This document shows, piece after piece, positions 1 to 13,354 of a DNA stretch of 64,000 bases (positions are counted from its first letter, which is position 1; every line of letters starts with the position of its first letter). Source of the DNA: Saccharomyces paradoxus (lineage: Eukaryota > Ascomycota > Saccharomycetes > Saccharomycetales > Saccharomycetaceae); NCBI RefSeq assembly GCF_002079055.1, contig NC_047491.1, forward strand, positions 248,001 through 312,000. The letters run 5' to 3'. A program made the position numbers and the translations under genes. The notes beneath the pieces are model-generated. The model was not told where the DNA came from, made no database searches, and was given only the letters and a program-made list of their open reading frames with translations.

Positions 1-101
1 GCTCATCACTTGGATATCGTTCTTTTCGGTTTACAACACGAAGAGCCAACTGTTTTCTTACTTCATTATTTAGCATTACTTTATTTCTTATTTTTTTTTA
101 A

Positions 102-2078
<1,977 letters not shown>

Positions 2079-2406
2079 ACGGCTGACGTATATTTTTAAG
2101 CCAATAGCAGCTTAGTATATTTGATTATGAAGTTGTATAATAGAAGTGAAAAAGTTATTTTCTGAAAATTTATTTCTGCTAATGTCAGCACATATCACTG
2201 GCGTGAATATTATTACAGTAATCGTAGTTAAAACAAGTAAAGCAGATCAAACGTTTCATATAAAGGGAGCATAAGAATAAATGTAGGTCTTGTCTAAGAT
2301 GTAATTGCGATTCTTTTTTACACATTGTATATTTACAGACACGAACTATGAAGAGGCCTTATTGACCTTATTCTTTTCATGCGGAGAGGCATTGTTGCGG
2401 TACAGC
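2079..2406. other. TPA1/RSM18 convergent intergenic stretch
   Basis: The 3' ends of TPA1 and RSM18 face each other across 328 bases of AT-rich sequence. No ORF, RNA gene or repeat is visible. It presumably holds the two polyadenylation regions. Confidence 0.6.
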
Positions 2407-2895
<489 letters not shown>

Positions 2896-3085
2896 TTAGT
2901 GAGATACTTTATCGTAAGTAGTTAACTCATATTTAAGTATGTATGGCAATCCCAGTTTTTTTTTTATTCAACCCGTTACCCTACAACATAATTGAAAGGC
3001 ATTACAAAACAACACACTAAAACTGATGACTGCAAAGGGTTAAAAGATATCTCCATATGTCAGATAGCTGATTTGTTATGTTGTA

Positions 3086-4564
3086 ATGCAAGATCCCAAT
3101 ATTTGCACGCATTGCCAGTTAGAGGAGAATCCAGGCGCATTAACTTGGGTGAAGTGTGATAGTTGCCCGCAATGGGTACACATGAAATGCGTGCCTTTGA
3201 AATGCATTCACTATTCAAATTTTACAAGTTCTGAAGCTCTCTCTTATCCAAGCTCTACGAAGGAAATCAAGGCTTACCGGTGTCCTAATCATAAGGAAGA
3301 AGAATATCTTACCGCATCCGCCCTCACTTCACATAAAGGAAAGCGGCGAAGGAATAATGAAAACACTGAAGATAGGCATGCAAGTAAGCGATATAATTTC
3401 AGGAACAATAAATTACTTGACTATATTGCTTTGAATGAGGGTGAAGCAAAAAGGGATAAAATGAATCACCCTCATAAGGATAGTTTTATGAAATCTTTTG
3501 AGAAGTGGAAAAATAGCTCAAACATCATGAATGCTGCCGACTTTGCCGCCAAATTTGATGATATAAATATGCCGTACAAGATCAGCGATCCGCTAAATAG
3601 TGGTGTATATGTGCCGAAGGTGGGAACAAATAATGGATGCTTAACTGTTAATTATATCACGGAAATAATGGGCGAGGATTATCATGTTGACGTAATGGAT
3701 GTTCAATCACAAATGAATGAAAACTGGACCTTGGGTTCTTGGAATGAATATTTTACAAACACTGAACCAGATAAGAGGGATCGAATAAGGAATGTTATAT
3801 CATTAGAAGTCTCCAATGTTGAGGCTCTGGAACTGGATAGGCCCGCCGTAGTTAGGCAGAATGATCTTGTTGATCAAATTTGGAGTTTTAATGGAGGTTT
3901 AGGACGATCTGATGAGGAGAAGGTAGAAGAGAATGACCCCAGACCAAAAGTCACCAAATATATCTTGATGTCCGTAAAGGATGCCTATACGGATTTCCAT
4001 TTGGATTTTGCAGGCACTTCTGTTTATTATAACGTCATCTCAGGACGGAAGAAGTTTTTACTATTTCCACCTACTCAATCAAATGTAGCTAAGTATATTG
4101 AGTGGTCTTTGAAAGAATATCAAAATAGTGTTTTCCTCGGGGATGTTCTTGAGGATGGTATTGCGATGGAACTGGATGCTGGAGATTTGTTCATGATTCC
4201 AGCTGGATATATTCATGCAGTTTACACACCAGTAGACTCTTTGATATTTGGAGGCAACTTTTTGAGTATCCGTGATTTGGAGACACACCTTAAAATTGTG
4301 GAAATTGAAAAGTTAACAAAGGTTCCTAAAAGATTTACCTTTCCGAAGTTTAATCAAGTGATAGGTAAATTATGCGAGTATCTTGTGTTTAATAAAAATA
4401 AAATCGCTGGTAATGGTAGTGAAAGGGATATGTTTGCTAAGTGTACTAACTCTTCGATCAAATCACTTTATGCATACCTTACAAAACCTGAAGTTAAGTA
4501 CAAGCCTTTAAGTTTTACTTCAAAGAAACTTTTAGCGAAAGCTTTAGCCGATCTAATTTCGTAA
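3086..4564 (+). CDS. JHD1: Jhd1, JmjC histone H3K36 demethylase
   Basis: Encodes 492 residues. Recognised as Jhd1 (YER051W), which removes mono- and dimethyl marks from H3K36 in the nucleus. An N-terminal PHD finger has its zinc ligands at C7, C10, C24, C27, H32, C35, C66 and H69. A basic linker (KGKRRR near 84-89) follows. The JmjC domain carries the iron ligands H305 and D307 (FHLDF) and H377 (YIHAVY), so the catalytic triad is intact. An ATG in another frame lies eight bases upstream at 3078 and could act as a short upstream ORF. No N-terminal organelle signal is seen. Confidence 0.97.
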   Translation: MQDPNICTHCQLEENPGALTWVKCDSCPQWVHMKCVPLKCIHYSNFTSSEALSYPSSTKEIKAYRCPNHKEEEYLTASALTSHKGKRRRNNENTEDRHASKRYNFRNNKLLDYIALNEGEAKRDKMNHPHKDSFMKSFEKWKNSSNIMNAADFAAKFDDINMPYKISDPLNSGVYVPKVGTNNGCLTVNYITEIMGEDYHVDVMDVQSQMNENWTLGSWNEYFTNTEPDKRDRIRNVISLEVSNVEALELDRPAVVRQNDLVDQIWSFNGGLGRSDEEKVEENDPRPKVTKYILMSVKDAYTDFHLDFAGTSVYYNVISGRKKFLLFPPTQSNVAKYIEWSLKEYQNSVFLGDVLEDGIAMELDAGDLFMIPAGYIHAVYTPVDSLIFGGNFLSIRDLETHLKIVEIEKLTKVPKRFTFPKFNQVIGKLCEYLVFNKNKIAGNGSERDMFAKCTNSSIKSLYAYLTKPEVKYKPLSFTSKKLLAKALADLIS

Positions 4565-4792
4565 TTTTTTTTTCCTTGTCAGCCAGTTTCTTGTCTCTTC
4601 TATTTCATTGTACAGCCTTGATGAAGGAAATTTTTTTTAGCGATTGAGACAGTATAACCCTAAATTAGATTTATGGAACAATCGCCCAAAATACAGATTG
4701 AAAAACATTAATATATATTTACATATATGTGTGCATGTATACAGAAGGGAAAAATTAATATTCTATCATTAAAGTTAAGAAAAAAGGCGAAT

Positions 4793-6376
4793 TTAAATTC
4801 CAAGTCTCTTCAATTGTTCTAAACGTTCATCAATGGCATGTTCAAATTGGTTTGAGGTATTTGTCCGCTCACTTAGTAACTTCGCGTGAATACATTGTAA
4901 TGCTTTTATGGAGTCAGATTCATTGATAACGCAGGATATGTTTATTTCATTAGCCCCTTGAGAAATCATTTCAATGTTGATGCCTTCTTCAGCAAGAGTG
5001 GTAAACATAGTACCAGCAATACCGATGTATTGTTTCATATGTTTACCGACTAATGAAACAATAGACAACTTCTTTGTAATATCAACAGAACCTAAAATTC
5101 TCAATTTTTCCTCGGCTTGTCTTAGGGATTTTAATGAGTCCGCATCTGGAATTGGTAAAGCCATCGAAACGTGAACTTCGGAAGTAGATATCAAATCCAC
5201 AACTAACTTGTATTTATCCAGAATAGTAAATATTTGGGCTAGGAAACCATGGGATAGTGTTTTCTTATTGGAATGAATGTTGATGACGAAAATGTCATTT
5301 TTGGTGGTAATCGCAGTGGCACCTCTTTTTCTTTTTTCATAGAAGGATGAGGATAAGTTCTCAGGAGGGTGTGGTGGAGTAGATTCACCCTTCTTTGCTA
5401 CATTATCTGGGTAGATAATGGTACCACTACCCAACGGATTTTGAACATTCTTGATTCTAATAGGAATCTTAGCTCTAATAACTTGTTCCATAGTAAAAGG
5501 ATGTATAACTTCGGAACCATAATATGTCAATTCAGAAGCTTCTTCTGGAGTGACACTATCCAACAAACGTGCTTCGGGAACTTTACGAGGATCCGCGCTA
5601 AATATACCATCAACTTCCTTCCAAACTTGTAGTTCATCAGCATTCACAGCGACTGCTATCAAAGCGGCACATAGATCGGTATAGCCACGACCAACACCAT
5701 TTAGAAGACCGGTTGGAACTAAACCAAAAAAGCCTGTAAAGACTGGAACAATACGCTCTTTAGCACTTACAAAGGGAGCGAGTTTTTCTTTTAATGCTTG
5801 AACAAGAAAAGTGTAGAAGCTGTTATCTAAAGCGCTGGCACTGAAATCGGAAGGAACGATGTGGCTTAAATCCACGTATTTGGCCTTGCAGCCACGGTCA
5901 TTACATAAGGCAGTCATGAACAAACAGCTTAACTTCTCACCACATGACATCACCAAATCTACAGTACGTGAACTCACTTCACCCAAAACTTTTGAAGCAT
6001 TCAAGTATTTTTTAACCAGTTCAAGTTCTTTATTGGTATCGTCGACTAATTTGGCTTGCAAGGCCGGATTGAGAATGAAACGGTCAGCATTATCGATATG
6101 ATCTTGTCTAATAACTTCGATAATGTCTTGGAATTCAGATTCCTGCGAAGCCAAATCACAACATTTCAAAAGACGAGAAGTGGTACCTTCAGCCTTGGTG
6201 TATGAGGAACGGGCTGAACAAACGACAGCGACATCATTGTTTGGACCTTCAGGGTTAGAATAGTGTTTCACAATGTCATCCACTATTTGGACGGGAAATT
6301 TGCCGACAGAAGTACCACCGAACTTTTGCACGACCCAGTTTGAGTGACTTGATGTAGGTTGAAAATCCATTGGCAT
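4793..6376 (-). CDS. HOM3: Hom3, aspartate kinase
   Basis: Encodes 527 residues, the reference length. Aspartate kinase (YER052C) phosphorylates L-aspartate with ATP in the cytosol, the first step of threonine, methionine and homoserine synthesis, and is feedback-inhibited by threonine. The amino-acid-kinase motif KFGGTSVGK lies at residues 18-26. The C-terminal third holds tandem ACT regulatory domains (around VSLVGKHMKQYIGIAGTMF and EMISQGANEINISCVI). A second ATG two codons downstream is an alternative start. A Gcn4 site TGAGTCA lies upstream at 6657, which fits general amino-acid control. Confidence 0.98.
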   Translation of the reverse strand: MPMDFQPTSSHSNWVVQKFGGTSVGKFPVQIVDDIVKHYSNPEGPNNDVAVVCSARSSYTKAEGTTSRLLKCCDLASQESEFQDIIEVIRQDHIDNADRFILNPALQAKLVDDTNKELELVKKYLNASKVLGEVSSRTVDLVMSCGEKLSCLFMTALCNDRGCKAKYVDLSHIVPSDFSASALDNSFYTFLVQALKEKLAPFVSAKERIVPVFTGFFGLVPTGLLNGVGRGYTDLCAALIAVAVNADELQVWKEVDGIFSADPRKVPEARLLDSVTPEEASELTYYGSEVIHPFTMEQVIRAKIPIRIKNVQNPLGSGTIIYPDNVAKKGESTPPHPPENLSSSFYEKRKRGATAITTKNDIFVINIHSNKKTLSHGFLAQIFTILDKYKLVVDLISTSEVHVSMALPIPDADSLKSLRQAEEKLRILGSVDITKKLSIVSLVGKHMKQYIGIAGTMFTTLAEEGINIEMISQGANEINISCVINESDSIKALQCIHAKLLSERTNTSNQFEHAIDERLEQLKRLGI

Positions 6377-7152
6377 GTAAAAGTTGAAAAAAATGAAAGC
6401 TTTTGTAACAGTATGCGATAGCTATGTGAGTTTGAGCAGTGGAGCAGAGTTATATTGGCTATGCAAATGTTCCTCCAAACCAATATAGCACTAATAAAAT
6501 AAAAATGGAATGATTGTCCAGCGGTATTCTTATATATGGATGCTATTCGTTATTCCTTCGAAGCTAAAAGAATCTCCGGAGAAGATTGCGTACGGAAGGT
6601 GGAAAAAAAAAGTGATGATGAAATTTTCGTTTGCTAGTGAAAAAGAAAGAAAAAAGTGAGTCATGGACCAGAAAAATACACGTGGTTAGAGCCACAGTAG
6701 AGTAAAAAGTTCATTTTAGGGGAGTTCTAGAAAGAAAAGGAACTTATGAGATCAGTCACAGCGATTGTGATTTATGATGCTACTGTTACATAAGGCCTGA
6801 GCTTCTGACTACGTTTAGCCGTAGAAACTGTAAAAGATACGGTCCTAGTCGGCTGGCAAGATTGTGCATATGGTAGGTATTTCCGTAGTCGAAACTGCTT
6901 CATGCATAGTTCCATTATATAGCATGTTGGAAATCTGTCTGAACCTCCTGTCATCAGCTTGAAATATTTTGTATTCATAGCCAAATCTGGTATGGAAAAA
7001 ACATTAAAAGGCGAATATTTATTTAGATATATGCGAAAAAGAACAAAAAGTAAATGTCGACGCATTTGCTAACTTTATAAACCTCTGTGTATAAAATACT
7101 ACTTTAGCATGGAATGTTTACAATAAGCCTTGCCAAAAATTGAACTGATCAC
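6377..7152. other. HOM3 promoter and PIC2 3' region
   Basis: A 776-base gap between two minus-strand genes. The HOM3-proximal part holds the Gcn4 site listed separately and A-rich tracts near 6600-6660. The distal part is the downstream region of PIC2. A minus-strand open frame at 6772-7065 has no recognisable domain and is not called. Confidence 0.6.
6657..6663. promoter_or_regulatory. Gcn4 site upstream of HOM3
   Basis: A perfect palindromic Gcn4 element, TGAGTCA, about 280 bases upstream of the HOM3 ATG. HOM3 is a known target of general amino-acid control, so the site is credible, but occupancy is inferred. Confidence 0.75.
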
Positions 7153-8055
7153 CTAACCGGTGGTTGGTAAGCCTACGTAGGCCTTGAACGAATCGTAAAT
7201 TAGCCATTGGAAACTTGTCAAAGTACCGATCATGACAATTCTTACCATTAACCCATTCCACAAGCCAGCAAACCCGATTTTCTGATATATTCTTTTAGTA
7301 GCAACAGACATGGACTCGTTGGCCTTCCTCTCGCTATTGATTTTGGAAACCATAACATCTGCAGGATGTGAGACTGCAGCACATAATATACCTGCCAGAT
7401 AACCACCTACAAAACTGACTGATATTTGCTGTAATGCGTTCATTTCTTCTTTTTTTTTGGGTAAAACACTATATATTTTTTGGACAATTTTTTCAAACGA
7501 GGTAAACTTACACATTGTGTACGGAATCTGTCTGCACCATAGAGGAACAATACCTTTATAGAATGCTTTCATACCTCCACTTTCTGCATACATTTTCTTC
7601 CAACCATCAATAACGTTATTGCAGAAGGGCGGCATTGTAGTTTGCTGTTTCACTTTAATAGCTTCAAATGGACACAGCATTATGTCAGCGAGGAATTCAG
7701 CGGTTGCTGAGGCCATTAGGTACACTGTGACACCGGGGCTTAACCAATTAGAATATAAATGCTTGAAATACTCATAACCACCATACTTACCTGCACCTTG
7801 TAGCGAATATCCGACGAATGTAGCACCAAACCCAGTGTAAACCTTTTTCCAACCTTCATTAGAAATAATTTTACGGAACCCATCCAAATTTGAGGTATAC
7901 AATTTTGGATTGACCTGTAGTCTACATTTTACAAGATCTAATGGGGTAATTGAAGAATGCGTCGGGCCACACGCAATTATACCACCTAACGTACATGTGG
8001 CATAAAATTCTTTCGTATATAATTGGATTTTACGTGGTTGTTTATTAGACTCCAT
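7153..8055 (-). CDS. PIC2: Pic2, mitochondrial phosphate and copper carrier
   Basis: Encodes 300 residues of the mitochondrial carrier family (SLC25), recognised as Pic2 (YER053C). It imports phosphate and copper across the inner membrane. The three family repeats carry their signatures: PLDLVKCRL in the first, PFEAIKVKQ in the second and PADVMVSKI in the third. Each repeat has two membrane helices. The second signature carries Glu-Ile-Lys where Asp-x-x-Lys is usual, as in other phosphate carriers. The start is the first ATG and the upstream side is a long divergent-looking gap with no neighbour for 1.3 kb except YER053C-A. Confidence 0.95.
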   Translation of the reverse strand: MESNKQPRKIQLYTKEFYATCTLGGIIACGPTHSSITPLDLVKCRLQVNPKLYTSNLDGFRKIISNEGWKKVYTGFGATFVGYSLQGAGKYGGYEYFKHLYSNWLSPGVTVYLMASATAEFLADIMLCPFEAIKVKQQTTMPPFCNNVIDGWKKMYAESGGMKAFYKGIVPLWCRQIPYTMCKFTSFEKIVQKIYSVLPKKKEEMNALQQISVSFVGGYLAGILCAAVSHPADVMVSKINSERKANESMSVATKRIYQKIGFAGLWNGLMVRIVMIGTLTSFQWLIYDSFKAYVGLPTTG

Positions 8056-9375
8056 GCTTTGTAACCGTCAACTAGTTTTTTCTTTTTTTTCCTTACTTGA
8101 TCCTTTTAGAACTAAAACAGCAACAAAACACTTTTAATTTATGACCGTGCCATTGACTATGATAAAGAAATATATGAACCGTAATAAAAACGCAAGTAAA
8201 ATGTATTTCGTAGTGTCCTGCTCTATTTATATCAAATGTAACAGGGTACACAGAAAATCGATATTTCCATTTTCTTTTTTATAGAGCAAAATGAAGTCGA
8301 GAACAAGGAATAAACTTTAAAAAGATCTCCTTATTTTGCCCAAACCCCTGAAGGCCAACTTTTGCTTACCCGAGATCTTAGCCGAATGAGACTGTCTAAT
8401 AATTGAAATGCAACCCAGAGAAACTGTTATCTAGCTACCTTACAAATATGGGTGAAAATTGGAAAAACAAATAAGGTTCATGGATAATGAATCTAACACT
8501 TGGCCATGTCTACATTAAATTATACTATTCTTTCTACCTAGTACCTCTTCTCCACCTCTCGTCACCTTATTACTTAATGCACCGAGAGGGTAATGGCGCC
8601 GATGTTGCTTTTGACACAATGCACTTTTTCTTGTGTTGTTACCAAAAGAAAAAGGAAAACCAAAGCCGAAGTTCGGATTTCTCTACCCATCACGTGCTGG
8701 ATTTTTTTTGGGGGATTTTCGAAATGCACCGTTAAAATTCTTGCGCGGTTGGTATCTGCATTTTTTAAGAATAGGGTTTTGCCGCTGACATTGACATGCG
8801 GGCGATTTTGCGGGATTTCTGACATCTAATAACTTAGTAGTCATTGTAGGAACAAAGTTTTAGTCTTATTCGGATATTTCCTCTCTTATTTTTCAATTGA
8901 AGGTTTTGGAGCGATGGGATGGGTGGCTATTTGTGCCTCCCTCGAGCGTGAAGCAAATTCTAAAATGGAAAGGCTAAACAACATATTTTAGAGAGATAAA
9001 AGCCGATTATATCAAAATCACATTATAATTGCCTAAATATAGATATACTTCATATATACAAGCAAAAATACACAATTACGAACATAAAAAACTGGAATAA
9101 CTTTGGTCAAACAGTAACTGAGCTGTCAAACCTATAATTCTTAAAAAAATTAGTGTATTAGGCATGAGCTAAGAGGGCGCTCATCGATAGAAAAAACCGG
9201 ATTGAAAAACATCGAAAAAGTATTAAAATATTAGGTGTAGTAGAAATGAATGAATAGACAAAAAAAAGATAAATTAGAACATCAACTTCGTAAATAGTAA
9301 GAACGCTAAGCCAGATTAGGTTGGCCTGACTTAGACTACTTCTTTCTTGGCGGTAAGCAGAGTAGCTGATTTGAA
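8056..9375. other. PIC2 upstream region
   Basis: A 1.3-kb stretch without a supported gene. It contains a CACGTG E-box at 8691-8696 and T-rich tracts near 8700-8710. Several open frames of 70-85 codons occur on both strands (8487-8829, 9158-9379) but overlap one another and have no recognisable domain. The right end is the 3' side of YER053C-A. Confidence 0.5.
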
Positions 9376-9489
9376 TCACTGTAAGTAAGGCACATCGCTC
9401 TTGTTTCTGTTCATGACTGTTCTATGAGCGCCAAAGTAGAAAACGAAGATGAAAGCGAAAATACTCAAAAAAATCTCTAAGTCTTGCAT
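9376..9489 (-). CDS. YER053C-A: YER053C-A, 37-residue single-span membrane protein
   Basis: A short ORF, too small for standard gene finders, reading MQDLEIFLSIFAFIF at the start and ending SDVPYLQ. It is 37 residues, the length and position of S. cerevisiae YER053C-A. One hydrophobic segment covers about residues 6-20, then a basic stretch (AHRTVMNRNK), so a single-span protein with a cytosolic basic tail is likely. The reference product is reported at the endoplasmic reticulum and its function is unknown. An AGGGG stress element lies about 115 bases upstream near 9606. Conservation of the intact frame in a genome that appears not to be S288C supports it as a real gene. Confidence 0.85.
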   Translation of the reverse strand: MQDLEIFLSIFAFIFVFYFGAHRTVMNRNKSDVPYLQ

Positions 9490-10485
9490 TGTAGTGTGTA
9501 TTTGTGTGGTGAATCTATTGTTTGTCTTGTTTTGTTTGTATGTAGAAATCTACTAGCAGTACAAAAGAAAAGCTGCTAGTCAGGATAATCATCCCTGCTG
9601 TTGTGAAGGGGCTTTCTACTTCTTTATATACAAAATGCTCATCGGCAGAAATCCTAATTCTTTATTAAATTGAATGCATAAGGGGTACCAAAAATCTCTC
9701 TTCATGTCTCATAACTGAACAGTTATCGGATATAGGCATACATGTAAAAGAGCAGGGATGTCCCAATACAGCAATCATTTTCTTTTTCCTTACGTAAAAG
9801 TAAAGTGAACCATCAATTCTCCCTTCTTCAGTCAAATGCCGCAGTCCCTTACATTTCAAACCGGCATCGGGATGAGAGCTGTACAAAAAAGTAATAAGGA
9901 AAAAAAAAAAATATACAACTTGTGCCGGAAGCGAAGGCACAAAAATAACTCTCTTTAAATGGGCGGTGGAAGGGTGTTCAAAAGTTAAGAAATATATGCG
10001 CACTTCTGAAGTCATCATAGGTGAATAAGCAAGATCTTTATCGGGATGCTCGGGGAGGAGGTTTTACAAATGACGATTTCTGTCACTTGACTTTTTGGGC
10101 CTTCGGTGATCGTGTCATAGCAACCCCTAGTTTTCTTTGCCGTTTTTTGGCGCGTTTCCGTAGCATAGTAAGAGCTGCATGGTGCTGAATGAAAATATAA
10201 AAAATGCTCACCGGAGGACAGTAGCTTTTACTAACTGTAACCTACCGAATATGCACGCTTCCATGTACGCCCACACATCGAATATTGGCTCCCGTTATTC
10301 TGTGAGTTATTTACCTATCTATTATTTACTTAATTGTGATTTATGTGTATTTACTGAAAGATTCTAGCATGTTTAGGGTTATTTATCGGAGTTCGGCTCC
10401 AATTATGAAGGTAATCTCAGGCCAAGATCTAGCAAGTTATTTTGCTTTATGTCTGTTCTTCCTTTTTCCTTCATCTTGGTTGCCT
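9490..10485. other. YER053C-A upstream and GIP2 3' region
   Basis: About 1 kb between two minus-strand genes. It holds the YER053C-A promoter, with an AGGGG element near 9606, and the GIP2 3' region. A minus-strand frame at 9665-10018 and a plus-strand frame at 10179-10367 show no domain and are left out. Confidence 0.5.
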
Positions 10486-12129
10486 TTAGGCTGCTGCCGC
10501 GAACGGGTCGTTGAAGCCATCCATTACAACATCCACTTTATAGTTATTCCCGTTATTGTTGTCCCAGTACTCTTCGCGCTCAGAGTCGTTACGTGTGGAA
10601 TAATGAATGCAAAATTCTAACCTGCCGCGGGGATCCACTTTGCTGGCATCATCAATAATGAAATGGAAAATGTCCATATTAGTGCCCGGTAATATTCCAT
10701 CCCCATCACTGATGTAAACGCACTCCACTTCATGTGTTGTTCTCCAACTATCCCACGTATATCGTACTACCACTCTTTTATCATAGAAAATGTTTTTCAC
10801 TAGTATCCTTCCAGCAATTAATCTTGTACAGCCAGCGTTATAACCCTTAGCCAGACCATCACGGTCACTACCTTTGTGGCCATTGGGCATATTATTAAAT
10901 GAGGATGGATTTAAAAAGAAATTGTTATCTCTGTGAATGTATAATGACAATTCTTGCAGAAAAACTTTCTTGTTTTGTGATAAGTTGATAAAAATGTTCA
11001 GCTTTAAACTTTTGGGATTCTTGTTGCTTAAAATGGGGAAATTCTTGCTATACAGCCCAACAACATAATAATTTTTTAAATTACGATTCGAAACTTCATA
11101 ACCGCCACCGTTCATAGATTTTTTATCAGATTTTGATGGTGGGATTGCAGTCCTGTTCTTTAGAAGGTTCTGAAATCTTTTACTTTTTCTTAATTTAGGG
11201 TTGTTGGTACTTTTGCCATTGCCTGGACTTGAAATTTTAGCAGGGTGTGTAAACCCTTTTGGTGCAACTGTTGTCAAGTCGTCATCTATGGAAGTTGTTT
11301 CTAATCCAGATGATAGCATTTTTGTCTCTTCTTCTGGGTCTACCATCAGATTCACTGCCTTATGTTTGAAGCTTAAGCGATTATCGTGCTGTTCAGTTTT
11401 ATTAACGTTTATAGGACTTTCATCCTCAGCAAAATATTTTACAGGTGCAGCTTGATCAAAATGAACACTCTTACTCCTAATCAACATTGGACTACCGTCT
11501 CTTGCTTGACCACCATTCCCACTCCTTATACCTGGGGTTGTAGGTAATGATTTTGATCTTCTTTTCAATGAGCTCTTCAGTAATTCCCCTGACTTTTTAT
11601 AAACAGGCGGTGCAAATGGAATCAGAATTTCTTCATCATATTCAAAATTCATATCATTGCCAGGCGATTTAGCCTCTGGATATTCAGTTTGAAAAGAGTT
11701 TGGTACGGTGGATTTGGGAGACAAAGGAGGCAGTTCTATCTTAAATGGGGGTTTCGTACTGCCATTCAATCGTTCTGCTCCAGTTCGATTCTTGGAAAAG
11801 TCACTTCTTGACCAGCCGCTCTCGTTCCCAACGTTTTCATCATTTCCTGCGGAGAAAAGTCTTTTGTTCAAATCAGTGTTCCTTTGCACTTCTTCCTCTG
11901 GGAACCTGTTCGCTCTCATTTGAGTTACTCGTTGAGGTTTATGTAAAAACTTCAAAGAGTTCAAAGTCTCCTCGGTATTTCCATTTCGTTCTTCCTTGCA
12001 TAAGTCTGAATTTACGTTGTAACCCTTAAAATCTGTTTCGAGATTTGGTAGGTGATGGTTTTTATTTCTGTCTAATTTTTCATTCTTCCTCTCAAATCGT
12101 TGGGGTTTCTGTTCTGCCTTAATATACAT
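10486..12129 (-). CDS. GIP2: Gip2, Glc7 (PP1) regulatory subunit for glycogen metabolism
   Basis: Encodes 547 residues (the reference is about the same). Recognised as Gip2 (YER054C), a targeting subunit of the type 1 phosphatase Glc7, related to Gac1, acting in glycogen control. An RVxF-type docking motif is seen as KSVHF in IRSKSVHFDQ. The C-terminal part from roughly residue 370 is a carbohydrate-binding CBM21 domain (KSLKLNIFINLSQNKKVF, then the FHFIID and RLEFCIHY segments). The first half is polar, low-complexity and presumably disordered. Several CCCCT stress elements upstream fit induction by Msn2/4 during stress and glycogen accumulation. Confidence 0.95.
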   Translation of the reverse strand: MYIKAEQKPQRFERKNEKLDRNKNHHLPNLETDFKGYNVNSDLCKEERNGNTEETLNSLKFLHKPQRVTQMRANRFPEEEVQRNTDLNKRLFSAGNDENVGNESGWSRSDFSKNRTGAERLNGSTKPPFKIELPPLSPKSTVPNSFQTEYPEAKSPGNDMNFEYDEEILIPFAPPVYKKSGELLKSSLKRRSKSLPTTPGIRSGNGGQARDGSPMLIRSKSVHFDQAAPVKYFAEDESPINVNKTEQHDNRLSFKHKAVNLMVDPEEETKMLSSGLETTSIDDDLTTVAPKGFTHPAKISSPGNGKSTNNPKLRKSKRFQNLLKNRTAIPPSKSDKKSMNGGGYEVSNRNLKNYYVVGLYSKNFPILSNKNPKSLKLNIFINLSQNKKVFLQELSLYIHRDNNFFLNPSSFNNMPNGHKGSDRDGLAKGYNAGCTRLIAGRILVKNIFYDKRVVVRYTWDSWRTTHEVECVYISDGDGILPGTNMDIFHFIIDDASKVDPRGRLEFCIHYSTRNDSEREEYWDNNNGNNYKVDVVMDGFNDPFAAAA

Positions 12130-13354
12130 TGTTGCGCCAATGAATCCCTAAAAATTTGGAATGTAAGATAAATTACAAGATAGTTGCGCCCGTTTCTATT
12201 GGGGTTGTTTCTGAGTATAGCGGAAATATCTTTGATGTCCACTCTACAAAAACTATAGCCTACAGAAAGAAAGAAAAAAATCGCCTGTGTGTGGTTTTCT
12301 TTCTCCTCAATCAAACAAAATACCGACGTTTCCTATTTCTTTTCCTTTTTTTTAGTACGAAAAGGTTTTATAAACCAGATTTCTCTTTTTAAACGTCCCG
12401 TCACCCCTACCTATAGTAACTACTTTTCCGTCTAGGTTTCTTTTCGTTCCTATTGTTTTTACCGTATTATATGCAGGTTTACCTTCTATAAATATGCACT
12501 GAACCGAAAAGGCTACGTTTGAAAAGCTCTTCCTCCCTTTTAATAAATGGATGGGCCCTGTGTTGTTTAATACGCGATGCAGTATATATAAAGGAACTTA
12601 ACCTGAAGAAGAATTAGCAAGATAGAGATAGACCGTTGCAATATCAAGATCTTTCCTGTTGAATAGAACGACTTCTTGGCCCCTTCATTAACAAGCTTAG
12701 CTGATTGACATTTTCGGTAAAAAACCTCACACTCGCTGCCCCTTTCCCCTTAAAAAGACTTAGTATGGCATACATTTATTTTTTATGCGGTCTATTCCAC
12801 GGCGAAAAGCACCTTTCCCCGCCCCCACTCTGCGGCAGGAGTTTGCCGCCCATCTCCACAATAGGCATAGTTGTCGATACCTACCAGTTCCATTTCAGCC
12901 TCTTTCAGGCAAATAAGCGTTGCAGAATGTGCAAATACAATCTGGGCAGCTCTATGCGTCATGATCCCCAATCTACGCTCCCCGGAGATGAGTTAGTAAG
13001 GGATATCTCTAAAGTAAAAGCAATCTTACAAAACTCCGAATATTTATGAGTAGCTCCAGTTTTCGAAAAATTGGAGAAACGAAAGGGGGGATGCAGAGGA
13101 AGATATCATGAGTTTGAAGGCGGTAAAAAGGCTGAAAAATACGCTACGGAGATTGAGCTTATATGAAGGTTTTGGGCCTGACACAAGGTTCCCTTGAGAA
13201 ATATGGAAAAAGAACGAAAAGGCCCAAGGAAATAGCAACTTCACATAATTAGGAAGTCATAGGGGTAACTTAGAATAAGATAGACTCTATCAAATTATTG
13301 CCTATAAAAAATACAAAATTAGTCGGGATTTGTCTTCCCTTTTGTTCTTCTACC
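12130..13354. other. GIP2 promoter and HIS1 3' region
   Basis: A 1.2-kb gap. Stress-response elements CCCCT occur at 12404, 12680, 12739 and 12746 upstream of GIP2. A plus-strand frame with an ATG at 12765 (about 94 codons, to 13049) has no recognisable domain. The part next to 13354 is HIS1 downstream sequence. Confidence 0.5.
12404..12750. promoter_or_regulatory. Cluster of four STREs upstream of GIP2
   Basis: Four CCCCT cores at 12404-12408, 12680-12684, 12739-12743 and 12746-12750. These are the binding core of Msn2/Msn4. The cluster density in 350 bases and the glycogen role of Gip2 make stress induction plausible. No TATA box was assigned. Confidence 0.5.

Noticed and set aside
12765-13049. 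Plus-strand frame of about 94 codons upstream of GIP2
   Set aside because: The region is promoter-like and the translation has no recognisable domain; no gene is known at this position in the reference.
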